Of a stretch of DNA of 64,000 nt, positions 34,511 to 43,633 are shown in pieces. Within the stretch, counting starts at the first letter, position 1. Each line of letters begins with the position of its first letter. The position numbers were made by a program, and so were the translations under genes. The DNA is taken from NCBI GenBank assembly GCA_041739465.1, contig JBGSNX010000059.1:1-64000 (forward strand), read 5' to 3'. Below the pieces are notes generated by a model, which saw nothing but the letters and a program-made list of their open reading frames with translations, did no database searches and was not told the origin of the DNA. The DNA is from BOKV01 sp041739465. Lineage in GTDB: Bacteria > Pseudomonadota > Alphaproteobacteria > Rhizobiales > Rhizobiaceae.

Positions 34511-35746
34511 ATGTCTGCCCGATCCTTCGAGGAAATCGCCGCTGAAAACGCCAAAGCCAGCCGCAATGCTTGGCTATATGCGGCTTGCCAGGCATTCAGC
34601 AGCGCCTCGGCGCCAATCAGCATTGCGCTTGGCGGCCTTGCCGGCACCTATCTGCTTGAGGCTGACAAGTCGCTGGCGACCGCTCCGGTAACCGGGTTCA
34701 ACATCGGTGTGGCCCTTGCAGCCCTGCCAGCTGCAATGCTGATGCGCAGGGTTGGACGCAGGCTGGGGTTCATGACCGGCGCGATGATCGGCATTGCAGG
34801 CGTGCTGGTCGCTGGCACCGCGCTGGTTCTGCACTCGTTTGTATTGTTTTGCATCGGCCTGATGATGACCGGAAGCGCCAACGGTTTTGCCCAGCAATAC
34901 CGGTTCGCGGCGGCCGACAAGGGCACGCCCGATTTCAGGGCAAAGGCCATTTCGATTGTTCTGATCGGAGGCGTTGCATCCGCCATCATCGGCCCGCAGA
35001 TCGTCCTGCTTACCCGCGATCTTCTGGCACCAGTTCCTTTTGCAGGGGCATTTTTTGCAGGATCCCTGCTGTTTGCCGCAAGCATTGTGGTGATGACGTT
35101 TCTTGATCCCGCCATCCCGGCAAAGGTTGAAAAAGGCTCGATCGATACCGGTCGTCCGCTGCGAGAAATCATGTCACAGCCGCGGTTCGTCGTGGCGGTC
35201 ATTTGCGCCATTGGTTCTTACTCGATGATGAGCCTTGTGATGACGGCAGCGCCGCTGGCGATGATCGGTTGCGGCTTTTCTGTGGATGAAGCGACTTTGG
35301 GCATCCAATGGCATGTGCTGGCGATGTTTGCGCCAAGCTTTGTCACCGGCAGGCTGATTGCCCGTTTCGGCAAGGAGCGCATCGTGGCGCTGGGTCTTAC
35401 CATTCTGATTGGCTGCGCAATTGTCGCGATTTCCGGAATTGAGCTTGCAAACTTCTGGCTTGCACTGATTCTCTTGGGGCTTGGCTGGAACTTCGGGTTC
35501 ATCGGCTCTACCGCGATGATCACCGAAACCTACCGCGCAGGCGAAAGCGGCAAGGCGCAGGGCGCCAATGATTTTCTGCTTTTCGGCTTTGTGGCACTTG
35601 CCTCATTGATGTCGGGCAGCACCATGGATGCGTTCGGCTGGGCAGCGGTCAACATCATCATTTTCCCGGTTGTGGGCCTTTGCCTGATGGCGCTGGGATG
35701 GCTGGTTTGGCAGGAGAGGCGCAACCCTGCGGTGAGCGTTTCCTGA
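34511..35746 (+). CDS. MFS transporter
   Basis: A 411-residue 12-helix major facilitator family protein. Helices are visible throughout, with a short motif A-like loop MRRVGRRLGFMTG after helix 2 and its counterpart ARFGKERIVAL in the second half. A MFS gene commonly follows nusB-thiL in Rhizobiales. Start at ATG 34511; a TTG at 34493 overlapping the thiL stop is a longer alternative. The substrate is unknown. Confidence 0.85.
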   Translation: MSARSFEEIAAENAKASRNAWLYAACQAFSSASAPISIALGGLAGTYLLEADKSLATAPVTGFNIGVALAALPAAMLMRRVGRRLGFMTGAMIGIAGVLVAGTALVLHSFVLFCIGLMMTGSANGFAQQYRFAAADKGTPDFRAKAISIVLIGGVASAIIGPQIVLLTRDLLAPVPFAGAFFAGSLLFAASIVVMTFLDPAIPAKVEKGSIDTGRPLREIMSQPRFVVAVICAIGSYSMMSLVMTAAPLAMIGCGFSVDEATLGIQWHVLAMFAPSFVTGRLIARFGKERIVALGLTILIGCAIVAISGIELANFWLALILLGLGWNFGFIGSTAMITETYRAGESGKAQGANDFLLFGFVALASLMSGSTMDAFGWAAVNIIIFPVVGLCLMALGWLVWQERRNPAVSVS

Positions 35747-35784
35747 TTTCAGGCATTGGAAAAATTGCAAGCCGATCACCGCTA

Positions 35785-35813
35785 GCAGGAACGATCAAAA
35801 CGTCAGTTCCTGC
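35785..35813. repeat. 8-bp inverted repeat upstream of the Crp/Fnr gene
   Basis: GCAGGAAC at 35785-35792 pairs with GTTCCTGC at 35806-35813, with 13 bases between. It lies 39 bases after the MFS stop and 126 before the Crp/Fnr start. It could be a weak terminator of the MFS gene or a regulator site; there is no T-run. Confidence 0.4.
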
Positions 35814-35939
35814 CCGACATGATGCATTTCAGCGTGGTTTTATCTGGAATTGTAACAATTGAAGCGATTCTTGTTCAGTATTTGCAGTTGACGTTAGGAC
35901 AGCAATCAATATGTTGTGCCCAGTTATTAGGGGCGCACT

Positions 35940-36578
35940 ATGAACATGTTTCTCGGTATGGGCGAGCGGTTGGCCGCTTCCGTCCTGACTTCCTGCACGA
36001 TTGTTGAGTACACAAAAAACCAGTCCATCATGAGCACGGGCGAAATGCCCGCCGGGATGGTCGTTTTGAAATCTGGCCTGGCAGGTGTTTATGCCGGGTC
36101 TCCAGGCTGGGAGGTGTTGATTGCACCGCTGATTCCCGGCGTTTTCTGTGGCACCCGCATCGAACGAAGATCGCCGGGCAGGGTAACGATCAAGGCACTG
36201 GCCAATTCCCGGGTGCTTCACCTCTCTGAAGAGAGGTTTCTCGAGTTCTGCCAAATCCCTGAATTCTCCGAATGGTGCAGTGCAAATCAGTACCGCAACA
36301 TTTCGATACTCTCCAACATCAGCGCGGCGGCGGTTCAAAAGAACACCGATCGAAAGATCATCGCTTTCGTCCACACCTACCTTGAACTCGTCCTTGGCCG
36401 CATGCCGGGTGAAAAAGAGACGGCGGAATGGCTGATAACCCAGTCGCACCTCTCCGACATTCTGGGAATCACGCGAACCCACCTCAATGCCAGACTGTCC
36501 GCGCTTGCACGTGACGGGAGCATTGACATTCGACGTCGCCAGATTGTGTGGAGCAGCAAGGCACTTGCGGCTGTTTGA
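35940..36578 (+). CDS. Crp/Fnr family transcriptional regulator
   Basis: A 212-residue protein with a cyclic-nucleotide-binding-like domain (about 10-120) and a C-terminal Crp-type helix-turn-helix (about 160-200: ITQSHLSDILGITRTHLNARL). The sensor domain lacks the G-E-L/I-x-x-x-x-x-x-x-x-R-x-A phosphate-binding cassette and the cysteines of Fnr, so it probably does not bind cAMP or an iron-sulfur cluster. AGGGG precedes the ATG. The upstream region is AT-rich. Target genes are unknown; hppA follows in the same orientation. Confidence 0.82.
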   Translation: MNMFLGMGERLAASVLTSCTIVEYTKNQSIMSTGEMPAGMVVLKSGLAGVYAGSPGWEVLIAPLIPGVFCGTRIERRSPGRVTIKALANSRVLHLSEERFLEFCQIPEFSEWCSANQYRNISILSNISAAAVQKNTDRKIIAFVHTYLELVLGRMPGEKETAEWLITQSHLSDILGITRTHLNARLSALARDGSIDIRRRQIVWSSKALAAV

Positions 36579-36740
36579 TCCAGCATTCCACGGCTTGTTA
36601 ACGAAAGCTTGACGCGGGCCTCTTTCTGAATAGTGTGCGCGACGGTTTGCCACGCTGCGGTTTCAGCGCTGGCTGCGGCTGTCTTTGGGCTTTTATTTGC
36701 CCTTGAACCGACCGCAATTTCAGAAAAAGGGACACATCAT

Positions 36741-38885
36741 ATGAATGCTCTCAATGTGGCGATCGCCTGCGGGCTGCTGTCGATCGTCTATGCTATCTGG
36801 GCAACGCGCTCGGTCATGGCTGCAGATGCCGGCAATGCCCGCATGCAGGAAATAGCAGAGGCAATTCGGGAAGGCGCAACCGCCTATCTGAACCGCCAGT
36901 ACACCACCATCGCCATTGTCGGCGTCATCGTTTTTGCGCTGGTCTGGTTTCTGATCTCTATGGAAGCCGCCATCGGCTTTCTCATTGGCGCGCTATTGTC
37001 AGGCCTTGCCGGCTTCATCGGCATGAACGTGTCTGTCCGTGCCAATGTGCGCACCGCGCAGGCTGCATCCAAAAGCCTTGCTGGCGGCCTGGATATCGCC
37101 TTCAAGGCGGGCGCAATCACCGGCATGCTGGTGGCTGGCCTAGCGCTGCTTGGCGTGGCTGTTTATTACTTAATCCTGACCGACGTAATGGGTTTTGCAC
37201 CCGACAGCCGTTCCGTGATCGACGCGCTGGTTTCGCTCGGCTTTGGCGCATCGCTGATTTCGATTTTCGCGCGGCTGGGCGGCGGCATCTTCACCAAGGG
37301 TGCAGATGTTGGCGGCGACTTGGTCGGCAAGGTTGAAGCAGGTATTCCCGAAGATGACCCACGCAACCCGGCAACGATTGCAGACAATGTCGGCGACAAT
37401 GTCGGCGACTGCGCTGGCATGGCTGCCGACCTTTTCGAAACCTACGCAGTTACCGTTGTTGCAACCATGGTTCTGGCGGCGATCTTCTTCACCGGAACAC
37501 CGGTTCTCGAATCGGTCATGGTTTATCCGCTGGCAATTTGCGGAGCCTGCATCCTCACCTCGGTTGTCGGCACATTCTTCGTCAAGCTCGGTGCTTCCAA
37601 CAACATCATGGGCGCGCTTTACAAGGGCCTGATCGTGACCGGCGTACTGTCGGTGGCGGGTTTGGCAGCGGCAACACAATGGACCATCGGTTGGGGCCAG
37701 ATCGGTGAAGCTGACGGCATTGCGATCACCGGCTGGAACCTTTTCCTGTGCGGTCTTGTTGGACTTGTCGTTACCGCGTTGATCGTGGTCATCACCGAGT
37801 ACTACACCGGCACCGACAAGCGCCCGGTCAATTCGATTGCCCAGGCATCGGTGACCGGTCATGGCACCAACGTCATCCAGGGCCTTGCGGTATCGCTTGA
37901 ATCGACAGCCCTGCCTGCGCTGGTCATTGTTGCTGGCATCATCGCAACCTATCAGCTCGCAGGCCTGTTTGGCACCGGCATTGCAGTCACAACCATGCTT
38001 GGCCTTGCCGGCATGATCGTTGCGCTCGACGCCTTCGGTCCTGTCACGGACAATGCCGGCGGCATCGCGGAAATGGCGGGCCTGCCAAAGGAAGTGCGCC
38101 ACTCCACAGACGCGCTTGACGCGGTTGGAAACACCACCAAGGCAGTGACCAAAGGCTATGCAATCGGGTCGGCCGGCCTTGGAGCCCTGGTACTGTTTGC
38201 CGCCTACACCAACGACTTGGCCTACTTCACCAAGAATGGCGCGCAATACCCCTACTTCGCAGACGTAGGGGCAATCTCCTTTGACCTTTCCAACCCCTAT
38301 GTTGTTGCTGGACTGATTTTCGGCGGCCTCATTCCCTACCTGTTTGGCGGTATTGCCATGACAGCAGTGGGCCGGGCAGCTGGCGCGATCGTTGAAGAAG
38401 TCCGCCGTCAGTTCCGTGAAAATCCGGGCATCATGGCAGGCACCAGCAAGCCGGATTATGCCCGCGCGGTGGATATTCTCACCAAGGCTGCCATCCGCGA
38501 AATGGTCATTCCATCGCTGTTGCCGGTACTTGCTCCGCTGATCGTTTACTTCGGCGTGCTGCTGATCTCCGGTTCGAAGGCTTCGGCCTTTGCAGCACTC
38601 GGCGCTTCCCTGTTGGGTGTCATTGTCAACGGCTTGTTCGTGGCAATCTCGATGACCTCGGGTGGCGGAGCTTGGGACAATGCCAAGAAGTCGTTCGAAG
38701 ACGGCTTTGTCGACAAGGACGGCGTCAAACACCTCAAGGGTTCTGATGCCCACAAGGCCTCTGTTACCGGCGACACGGTTGGCGATCCGTACAAGGATAC
38801 GGCAGGTCCTGCCGTCAACCCTGCAATCAAGATCACCAACATCGTGGCCTTGTTGCTGCTGGCGATCCTTGCACACCAGTCCTGA
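36741..38885 (+). CDS. hppA: Membrane-bound proton-translocating pyrophosphatase, K+-independent type
   Basis: A 714-residue, roughly 16-helix enzyme that hydrolyses pyrophosphate and pumps protons across the inner membrane. The substrate motifs are intact (DVGGDLVGKVEAGIPEDDPR, then ADNVGDNVGDCAGMAADLFE, and a C-terminal D-T-V-G-D-P-Y-K-D). The subtype is read from GNTTKAVTKGYAIGSA: Lys in N-T-T-K-A marks the K+-independent class. I chose the ATG at 36741 with AAAGGG upstream. A strong terminator follows. Confidence 0.96.
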   Translation: MNALNVAIACGLLSIVYAIWATRSVMAADAGNARMQEIAEAIREGATAYLNRQYTTIAIVGVIVFALVWFLISMEAAIGFLIGALLSGLAGFIGMNVSVRANVRTAQAASKSLAGGLDIAFKAGAITGMLVAGLALLGVAVYYLILTDVMGFAPDSRSVIDALVSLGFGASLISIFARLGGGIFTKGADVGGDLVGKVEAGIPEDDPRNPATIADNVGDNVGDCAGMAADLFETYAVTVVATMVLAAIFFTGTPVLESVMVYPLAICGACILTSVVGTFFVKLGASNNIMGALYKGLIVTGVLSVAGLAAATQWTIGWGQIGEADGIAITGWNLFLCGLVGLVVTALIVVITEYYTGTDKRPVNSIAQASVTGHGTNVIQGLAVSLESTALPALVIVAGIIATYQLAGLFGTGIAVTTMLGLAGMIVALDAFGPVTDNAGGIAEMAGLPKEVRHSTDALDAVGNTTKAVTKGYAIGSAGLGALVLFAAYTNDLAYFTKNGAQYPYFADVGAISFDLSNPYVVAGLIFGGLIPYLFGGIAMTAVGRAAGAIVEEVRRQFRENPGIMAGTSKPDYARAVDILTKAAIREMVIPSLLPVLAPLIVYFGVLLISGSKASAFAALGASLLGVIVNGLFVAISMTSGGGAWDNAKKSFEDGFVDKDGVKHLKGSDAHKASVTGDTVGDPYKDTAGPAVNPAIKITNIVALLLLAILAHQS

Positions 38886-38910
38886 ACCGGCCTTGCCTGA
38901 AGCAAACTAA

Positions 38911-38945
38911 AAAACCCCGCGGAGCGATCCGCGGGGTTTTTCTTT
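38911..38945. terminator. Bidirectional intrinsic terminator between hppA and bamE
   Basis: A perfect 13-bp stem (38911-38923 with 38928-38940), loop GCGA. The plus strand has a T-run through 38945 and the minus strand also reads into T's because the stem begins with A's, so it can end both convergent transcripts. Confidence 0.92.
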
Positions 38946-38980
38946 TTGGGCAATTCTGATGAAGACATGCAGCCGGAATA

Positions 38981-39523
38981 TCAGCTGCCCGGGAGCTTGG
39001 TACCACCCACGCCACCGCCGCCCAGCGGAGCGATAGGAGGCGTCTTGCTTCCCGATGCCGGGCCGGCAAAAATCTGTCCGAGGAATGTCAGATCCCGCCC
39101 GCCAGTCGGCGTGGTCCGGCTGACAAAATCGAATACCTTGCCATCTTTCAAGCCGTAGTCTGCGACACGTGCCACGACGTTTTCGGCGTCAAAATAGACC
39201 GCGACGACGCGCTGATCCACAACCTTGGCTTTTTGGTACGCGAAGGTTTTCTGCTTCTTTTGCGCCATGTAGTAAAAAACTTCATTGTCAAAAGAGCCTG
39301 TGGTCGATGGCGATCCCATCGCCAGCAGAACCTGGTCGCGGCTCGATCCGATTGGAATGAGGTCTATCTGGTCCTGGGAAATCACCGAACCGTGGGTCAG
39401 TACCTGCGTGGCATTGCAGCCGGCCGCGCCAAGAACCACAGCGAGCATTACCGGCAAAAGGACGCCTGCCGAACGTGAAACGGTCCCGGTGCCGCGCTTG
39501 CCTTCGCCTGTGTTCGTCACCAT
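38981..39523 (-). CDS. bamE: Outer membrane assembly lipoprotein BamE (SmpA/OmlA family)
   Basis: BamE is a lipoprotein of the BAM complex, which inserts beta-barrel proteins into the outer membrane. The 180-residue protein has a lipobox (VVLGAAGC, Cys about residue 36) and the family core QIDLIPIGSSRDQVLLAMGSPS and FYYMAQKKQ. It ends with a Pro/Gly-rich tail of low complexity (PLGGGGVGG). The start at 39523 is a choice; the family shows the lipobox close to the N-terminus. It diverges from the bc1-chaperone gene. Confidence 0.85.
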   Translation of the reverse strand: MVTNTGEGKRGTGTVSRSAGVLLPVMLAVVLGAAGCNATQVLTHGSVISQDQIDLIPIGSSRDQVLLAMGSPSTTGSFDNEVFYYMAQKKQKTFAYQKAKVVDQRVVAVYFDAENVVARVADYGLKDGKVFDFVSRTTPTGGRDLTFLGQIFAGPASGSKTPPIAPLGGGGVGGTKLPGS

Positions 39524-39662
39524 GTTCTGCTCTGATGCTGACTTGCTCAAAATGCATTTCCCTGTCATTGCCGCAACGCTCGGTATATCACCGGGCGACA
39601 AACTTCAACCGCACACCACTGGCTAGACAAAGTCCGCAAACGCGGCATGATTGCGACCGAAG

Positions 39663-40208
39663 ATGATTTTCAGGTTTTTTTCCAGTTCGAAACAGCAAAC
39701 GGCGGCAGAAAAGCTCTACGTCGCGATTCTTGCGCAGTCACGATTGCCTGCGTTCATAACCGAAATCGGCATTGCCGATACCGTGACGGGCCGCTTTGAC
39801 ATCCTCGCATTGCACATGATGCTCTTTTCGCGGCGACTTTCCAACGAAGCCGATGCCGCAGCCTTGCCACTTTCGCAGGCAGTATTCGACATTTTCACAA
39901 GCGATTTGGACGACGCCTTGCGGGTGCTTGGCATCGGCGACACGTCTGTTCCCAAGCGCAAACAGGCTCTGGTGCGCGGATTTTACGCGCAAGTGGATGA
40001 ATTGGCGCCCCTGATAGACGACGCTTCAGATGTTGCCTTGGCGCAAAAGCTGGCGGCACGGTTTTCACTAGGTCCAGATTCAGCGGCCATTTTGGCCCGT
40101 TACACAAGGAACGCAGCAGGTTCGCTGGCAAATACCCCGCTGGATGCGATCTTTCGGGGCGAGCTGAAATGGCCGCCGCTCTCCAAAGACGTTGGGAATG
40201 GGCAATGA
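39663..40208 (+). CDS. Ubiquinol-cytochrome c chaperone family protein
   Basis: A 181-residue protein of the UQCC/CBP3 family, which in mitochondria helps assemble the cytochrome bc1 complex. Family segments are AEKLYVAILAQSRLPAFI, DTVTGRFDILALHMMLFSRRL and RVLGIGDTSVPKRKQALVR. Start at ATG 39663; a TTG at 39651 is possible. It overlaps the DUF177 gene by four bases. Its bacterial role is inferred from the family. Confidence 0.88.
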   Translation: MIFRFFSSSKQQTAAEKLYVAILAQSRLPAFITEIGIADTVTGRFDILALHMMLFSRRLSNEADAAALPLSQAVFDIFTSDLDDALRVLGIGDTSVPKRKQALVRGFYAQVDELAPLIDDASDVALAQKLAARFSLGPDSAAILARYTRNAAGSLANTPLDAIFRGELKWPPLSKDVGNGQ

Positions 40209-40765
40209 ACAAAAAACCAGCCATGCCGGTTTACCCGGTCAATGTTGCCATCTTGCCAAATTCGGGTTTTGTCCTTGCATTGCGAGCCGATGAACAAGCC
40301 CGTTTGGCCCTGGCGCATGCTGCCGGTGTCACCGAGGTGAGCCAGCTGGAAGCCGATCTGGTGTTTCGCCGCTGGCGCCGCGACGGTGTTGAAGTTACCG
40401 GGCAGATACGGGCCAAGATCGAACAACCCTGCGTGATTTCGCTCGAGCCGGTTTTTCAGGACATTCGTGAGCCGGTGAAGCTGACATTCATCCCTGAAAA
40501 CTCGAAGCTCTCAAGCCCGGTGGGCCGAGCCGATCGCGAATTGGTCCTTGATCCGGAAGGTGAAGACCCGCCAGACACATTCGTTGGTGACAGCATCGAT
40601 GCCTGGCCAATTGTTCTTGAGATGCTTTTGCTGGCCATTGACCCGTTCCCCAGATCCCCGCAAGCAGCAGTTTCAGATGAGGCTGGTCAACCGGCAGAAA
40701 TGACCGAAGAGAACAAGAAATCACCGTTTTTGGTTCTCCAGAACCCCAAAAAACTGCAGAATTAA
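40205..40765 (+). CDS. DUF177 (YceD-like) protein
   Basis: A 186-residue member of the DUF177/YceD family, implicated in 23S rRNA accumulation and often next to rpmF. Features are LEADLVFRRWRRDGVEVTG, the cysteine-containing I-E-Q-P-C-V-I-S-L-E-P segment and the acidic D-P-P-D-T-F and I-D position before the C-terminal LEMLLLAIDPFPR. Here it lies between the bc1 chaperone and plsX, the alphaproteobacterial arrangement without rpmF. Confidence 0.88.
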   Translation: MNKKPAMPVYPVNVAILPNSGFVLALRADEQARLALAHAAGVTEVSQLEADLVFRRWRRDGVEVTGQIRAKIEQPCVISLEPVFQDIREPVKLTFIPENSKLSSPVGRADRELVLDPEGEDPPDTFVGDSIDAWPIVLEMLLLAIDPFPRSPQAAVSDEAGQPAEMTEENKKSPFLVLQNPKKLQN

Positions 40766-40913
40766 AGAATTTGAATGCAGCGCGCACAGCCAACATCCTT
40801 TTGACAAGAGGGCTGCTATTGTTCCGCTGCCCTCGATGGGATACTGCCACGCGGCTACACTGCGATGGATTCCCCGCAGAGGCTCGCCAGTTTCAGTGGA
40901 AAGCGATTTTTGG

Positions 40914-41987
40914 ATGACGGCTGGTTTGACAGTTTCGCTGGATGCGATGGGTGGGGACCACGGACCCGCGATCCTGCTTGCCGGAGCATCCATTGCGCTT
41001 GAGCGCAAACCCGACCTGAAATTCCTGCTTTTCGGAGATGCGGCGGCAATCGAGCCGATACTTGCCAAACATCCCGCGCTGCAGGCCGCGTCAAAAGTGC
41101 GCCATTGCGAAGTGTCAATTGCCATGGATGAAAAGCCAAGCCAAGCGCTTCGCCATGGCCGGGGCAAGTCAGGCATGTGGCTGGCCATAGAAGCGGTGAA
41201 GCATGGGGAAGCTGCCTTTTGCGTTTCGGCCGGCAACACCGGTGCATTGATGGCCATGGCAAGGTTTTGCTTGCGCACCATCGAAGGCATTGAACGGCCA
41301 GCCATGGCGGCGCTGTGGCCGACCCTCAAAGGCGAGAGCGTCGTTCTTGATGTGGGTGCCAATGTGGGAGCCGATGCCAGCCAATTGGTTGACTATGCGG
41401 TCATGGGCGCTGCGATGGCCAGAGCCCTTTATGATCTGGACCGGCCGACGGTAGGGCTGCTCAACATTGGCGTTGAAGAAGTGAAAGGCCAGGAACAGGT
41501 CAAGGAAGCGGGACAGATCCTGCGGGACGCGGCGCTGCAGTATCTTTCTTACCATGGCTTCGTTGAAGGCGACGATCTTGGGCGCGGCACCGTTGATGTC
41601 GTCGTGACGGAAGGATTTTCCGGCAACATCGCGCTGAAAACCGCCGAAGGAACTGCCCGGCAGATCGCCGAATATTTGCGCGCAGCCATGGGGCGCACAC
41701 TTTTTGCACGGTTGGGATACCTGCTGGCAAAGTCAGCCTTTGACCACCTTCGCGAAAAAATGGACCCTCGCAAGGTCAATGGCGCGGTGTTTCTGGGTCT
41801 CAACGGCCTTGTGGTCAAAAGCCACGGGGGCGCCGATGCCGAAGGATTTGCGGCGGCAATTGAAATGGGCCATGACATGGCTGCAAACGGGATAATAGAG
41901 CGGATCAAGAGCGACTTGTCTTTCTTTGGCGGCGTCAGACCTTCCCGTTCCGAAACGCGTGAACTGCTTCAGGAAAAAACAAAGTGA
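40914..41987 (+). CDS. plsX: Phosphate acyltransferase PlsX
   Basis: PlsX makes acyl-phosphate from acyl-ACP, the first step of phosphatidic acid synthesis. The 357-residue protein has LDAMGGDHGPAILLAGA at the N-terminus, the central GNTGALMAMA and DVGANVGADAS, and VVVTEGFSGNIALKTAEG. I chose the ATG at 40914; in-frame reading begins at 40836 but the family starts here. It overlaps fabH by four bases (GTGA). Confidence 0.95.
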   Translation: MTAGLTVSLDAMGGDHGPAILLAGASIALERKPDLKFLLFGDAAAIEPILAKHPALQAASKVRHCEVSIAMDEKPSQALRHGRGKSGMWLAIEAVKHGEAAFCVSAGNTGALMAMARFCLRTIEGIERPAMAALWPTLKGESVVLDVGANVGADASQLVDYAVMGAAMARALYDLDRPTVGLLNIGVEEVKGQEQVKEAGQILRDAALQYLSYHGFVEGDDLGRGTVDVVVTEGFSGNIALKTAEGTARQIAEYLRAAMGRTLFARLGYLLAKSAFDHLREKMDPRKVNGAVFLGLNGLVVKSHGGADAEGFAAAIEMGHDMAANGIIERIKSDLSFFGGVRPSRSETRELLQEKTK

Positions 41988-42955
41988 TACGATCAGTCAT
42001 AACCGGTTGCGGATCATGTCTGCCGGAACGCATCATGAAAAACGCCGATTTCGCGGGCGTCGTGGAAACCAGCGATGAATGGATCGTCCAGCGCACCGGG
42101 ATCAGGGAACGGCGCATTGCAGCTGCCGGCGAAACAACAGCCGATCTGGGCGAGGGTGCCGCACGCGCGGCCCTAGCCCATGCCGGCCTGACCGTCGAAG
42201 ACATTGATCTCATCATTTTGGCAACATCAACGCCCAACAACACGTTTCCTGCCACAGCCGTTGAAATCCAGCATCGCCTGGGCATGAGCCACGGTTTTGC
42301 CTTTGACACGCAGGCTGTCTGCTCAGGCTTTGTGTTCGCACTGACCACGGCAGACCAGTACATCCGTACCGGCACGGTGAAACGGGCCTTGGTGATTGGC
42401 GCTGAAACATTTTCGCGCATCCTTGACTGGAATGATCGCTCTACCTGTGTGCTGTTTGGCGATGGTGCAGGTGCCGTCATACTTGAGGCGGCAGAAGGGG
42501 AGGGCACCATTGCCGACCGCGGCATCCTGGCCTCGGCACTGCGTTCGGACGGCTCGCATCGCGACAAGCTGTATGTTGACGGCGGTCCCTCAACCACCGG
42601 TACCGTGGGCCTCTTGCGCATGGAAGGCCGCGAGGTTTTTCGCCATGCCGTTGGGATGATTACCGACGTGATCGAAGCAGCCTATGCCGCCACCGGGCTT
42701 GGGTCAAAAGACATCGACTGGTTTGTTCCGCACCAGGCCAATCGCCGCATCATCGATGCTTCAGCCAAGAAGCTTGGCATCGCGCCGGAGAAAGTGGTGA
42801 TCACCGTGGATCGGCATGGCAACACCTCGGCAGCGTCAATTCCGCTCGCACTTTGCGAGGCGGTGCACGACGGACGCGTCAAGCGCGGCGACATCGTGTT
42901 GCTGGAGGCCATGGGCGGTGGCTTTACCTGGGGTTCGGTACTGTTGCGCTGGTAG
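41984..42955 (+). CDS. fabH: 3-oxoacyl-ACP synthase III
   Basis: FabH condenses acetyl-CoA with malonyl-ACP to start fatty acid synthesis. The 323-residue protein carries the triad Cys (QAVCSGFVFAL), His (FVPHQANRRII) and Asn (GNTSAASIPLA). The start is GTG at 41984 overlapping the plsX stop. The stop is TAG at the family's usual C-terminus (GSVLLRW), showing that TAG ends proteins in this genome. Confidence 0.96.
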   Translation: MIRSVITGCGSCLPERIMKNADFAGVVETSDEWIVQRTGIRERRIAAAGETTADLGEGAARAALAHAGLTVEDIDLIILATSTPNNTFPATAVEIQHRLGMSHGFAFDTQAVCSGFVFALTTADQYIRTGTVKRALVIGAETFSRILDWNDRSTCVLFGDGAGAVILEAAEGEGTIADRGILASALRSDGSHRDKLYVDGGPSTTGTVGLLRMEGREVFRHAVGMITDVIEAAYAATGLGSKDIDWFVPHQANRRIIDASAKKLGIAPEKVVITVDRHGNTSAASIPLALCEAVHDGRVKRGDIVLLEAMGGGFTWGSVLLRW

Positions 42956-43234
42956 CCCAATTGCGGCGAAAATGCAGCTGATTCGGTTGAACTGCTTGAG
43001 TTATTTGCGGAAACTATCTATCGTTCAGATGATACGTACGATGGTGCAATGCAACCTTTGCTTTTTGCAGGTGCGGTGCGCGGAAAAATGTAAAAAATGC
43101 TTCTCTGCCATTGAATGGGGAAATGGCAAGAGACAGCAAAACCCCGCAAGGGGTCCGAGCCGCAACAAGCGGTCAATTGAGAAGCGTTGTTTGTCGACTG
43201 CGGGCGAACAGTTGAACCATGACGGATGGATACA
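42956..43234. other. ihfA leader region with two hairpins
   Basis: No gene is seen in this stretch. In the direction of ihfA it contains an inverted repeat GCCATT ... AATGGC (43107-43127) and a 5-bp stem with a GCAA loop (ACCCC-GCAA-GGGGT, 43141-43154). They could form a structured 5' leader. The first 60 bases after fabH contain no clear terminator. Confidence 0.4.
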
Positions 43235-43549
43235 ATGGGGGGTAAGACAATCACTCGGATGGACTTGTCTGAAACGGTCTACCAGAAGGTGGGCTTGTCA
43301 CGGACGGAATCCGCTGAATTGGTGGAACTCGTGCTTGACATGATCGCAGACCGCGTTGTGGCTGGCGATTCTGTCAAACTTTCTTCTTTCGGTTCGTTCA
43401 TCGTGCGCCACAAGAACGAGCGCGTTGGCCGAAATCCAAAAACAGGCGAGGAGGTGCCAATCACTCCGCGCAGGGTGATGGTGTTCAAACCTTCCCATGT
43501 TCTCAAGGATGCAGTGCTCAAAGGGCATTCAAAGCCTCACAAAGGCTGA
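43235..43549 (+). CDS. ihfA: Integration host factor alpha subunit
   Basis: DNA-bending architectural protein, used with IhfB. The 104-residue protein shows TESAELVELVLDMIADRVVA, then SVKLSSFGSFIVRHKNERVG, the R-N-P-K-T-G-E motif and the C-terminal VMVFKPSHVLKDAV. I chose the ATG at 43235 (MGGKTITR), matching family starts; ATG 43226 would add three residues. It precedes merR. Confidence 0.95.
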   Translation: MGGKTITRMDLSETVYQKVGLSRTESAELVELVLDMIADRVVAGDSVKLSSFGSFIVRHKNERVGRNPKTGEEVPITPRRVMVFKPSHVLKDAVLKGHSKPHKG

Positions 43550-43633
43550 GTGCTTCACACGCTTCATTGTGCACATTTTTGCGTTCGTTGTTCCGTGTTA
43601 CTCTCAGGTGATTGATTCCGCGAGAACAGGTCC

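Noticed and set aside
37170..38876. A 568-codon open frame on the strand opposite hppA
   Set aside because: It overlaps a perfectly conserved enzyme, has no ribosome site or family features, and its composition is that of a codon-mirror frame.
41984..42955. Global reassignment of TAG as an amino acid codon
   Set aside because: fabH, nrdR, the aminotransferase and other genes end with TAG at their normal C-termini.
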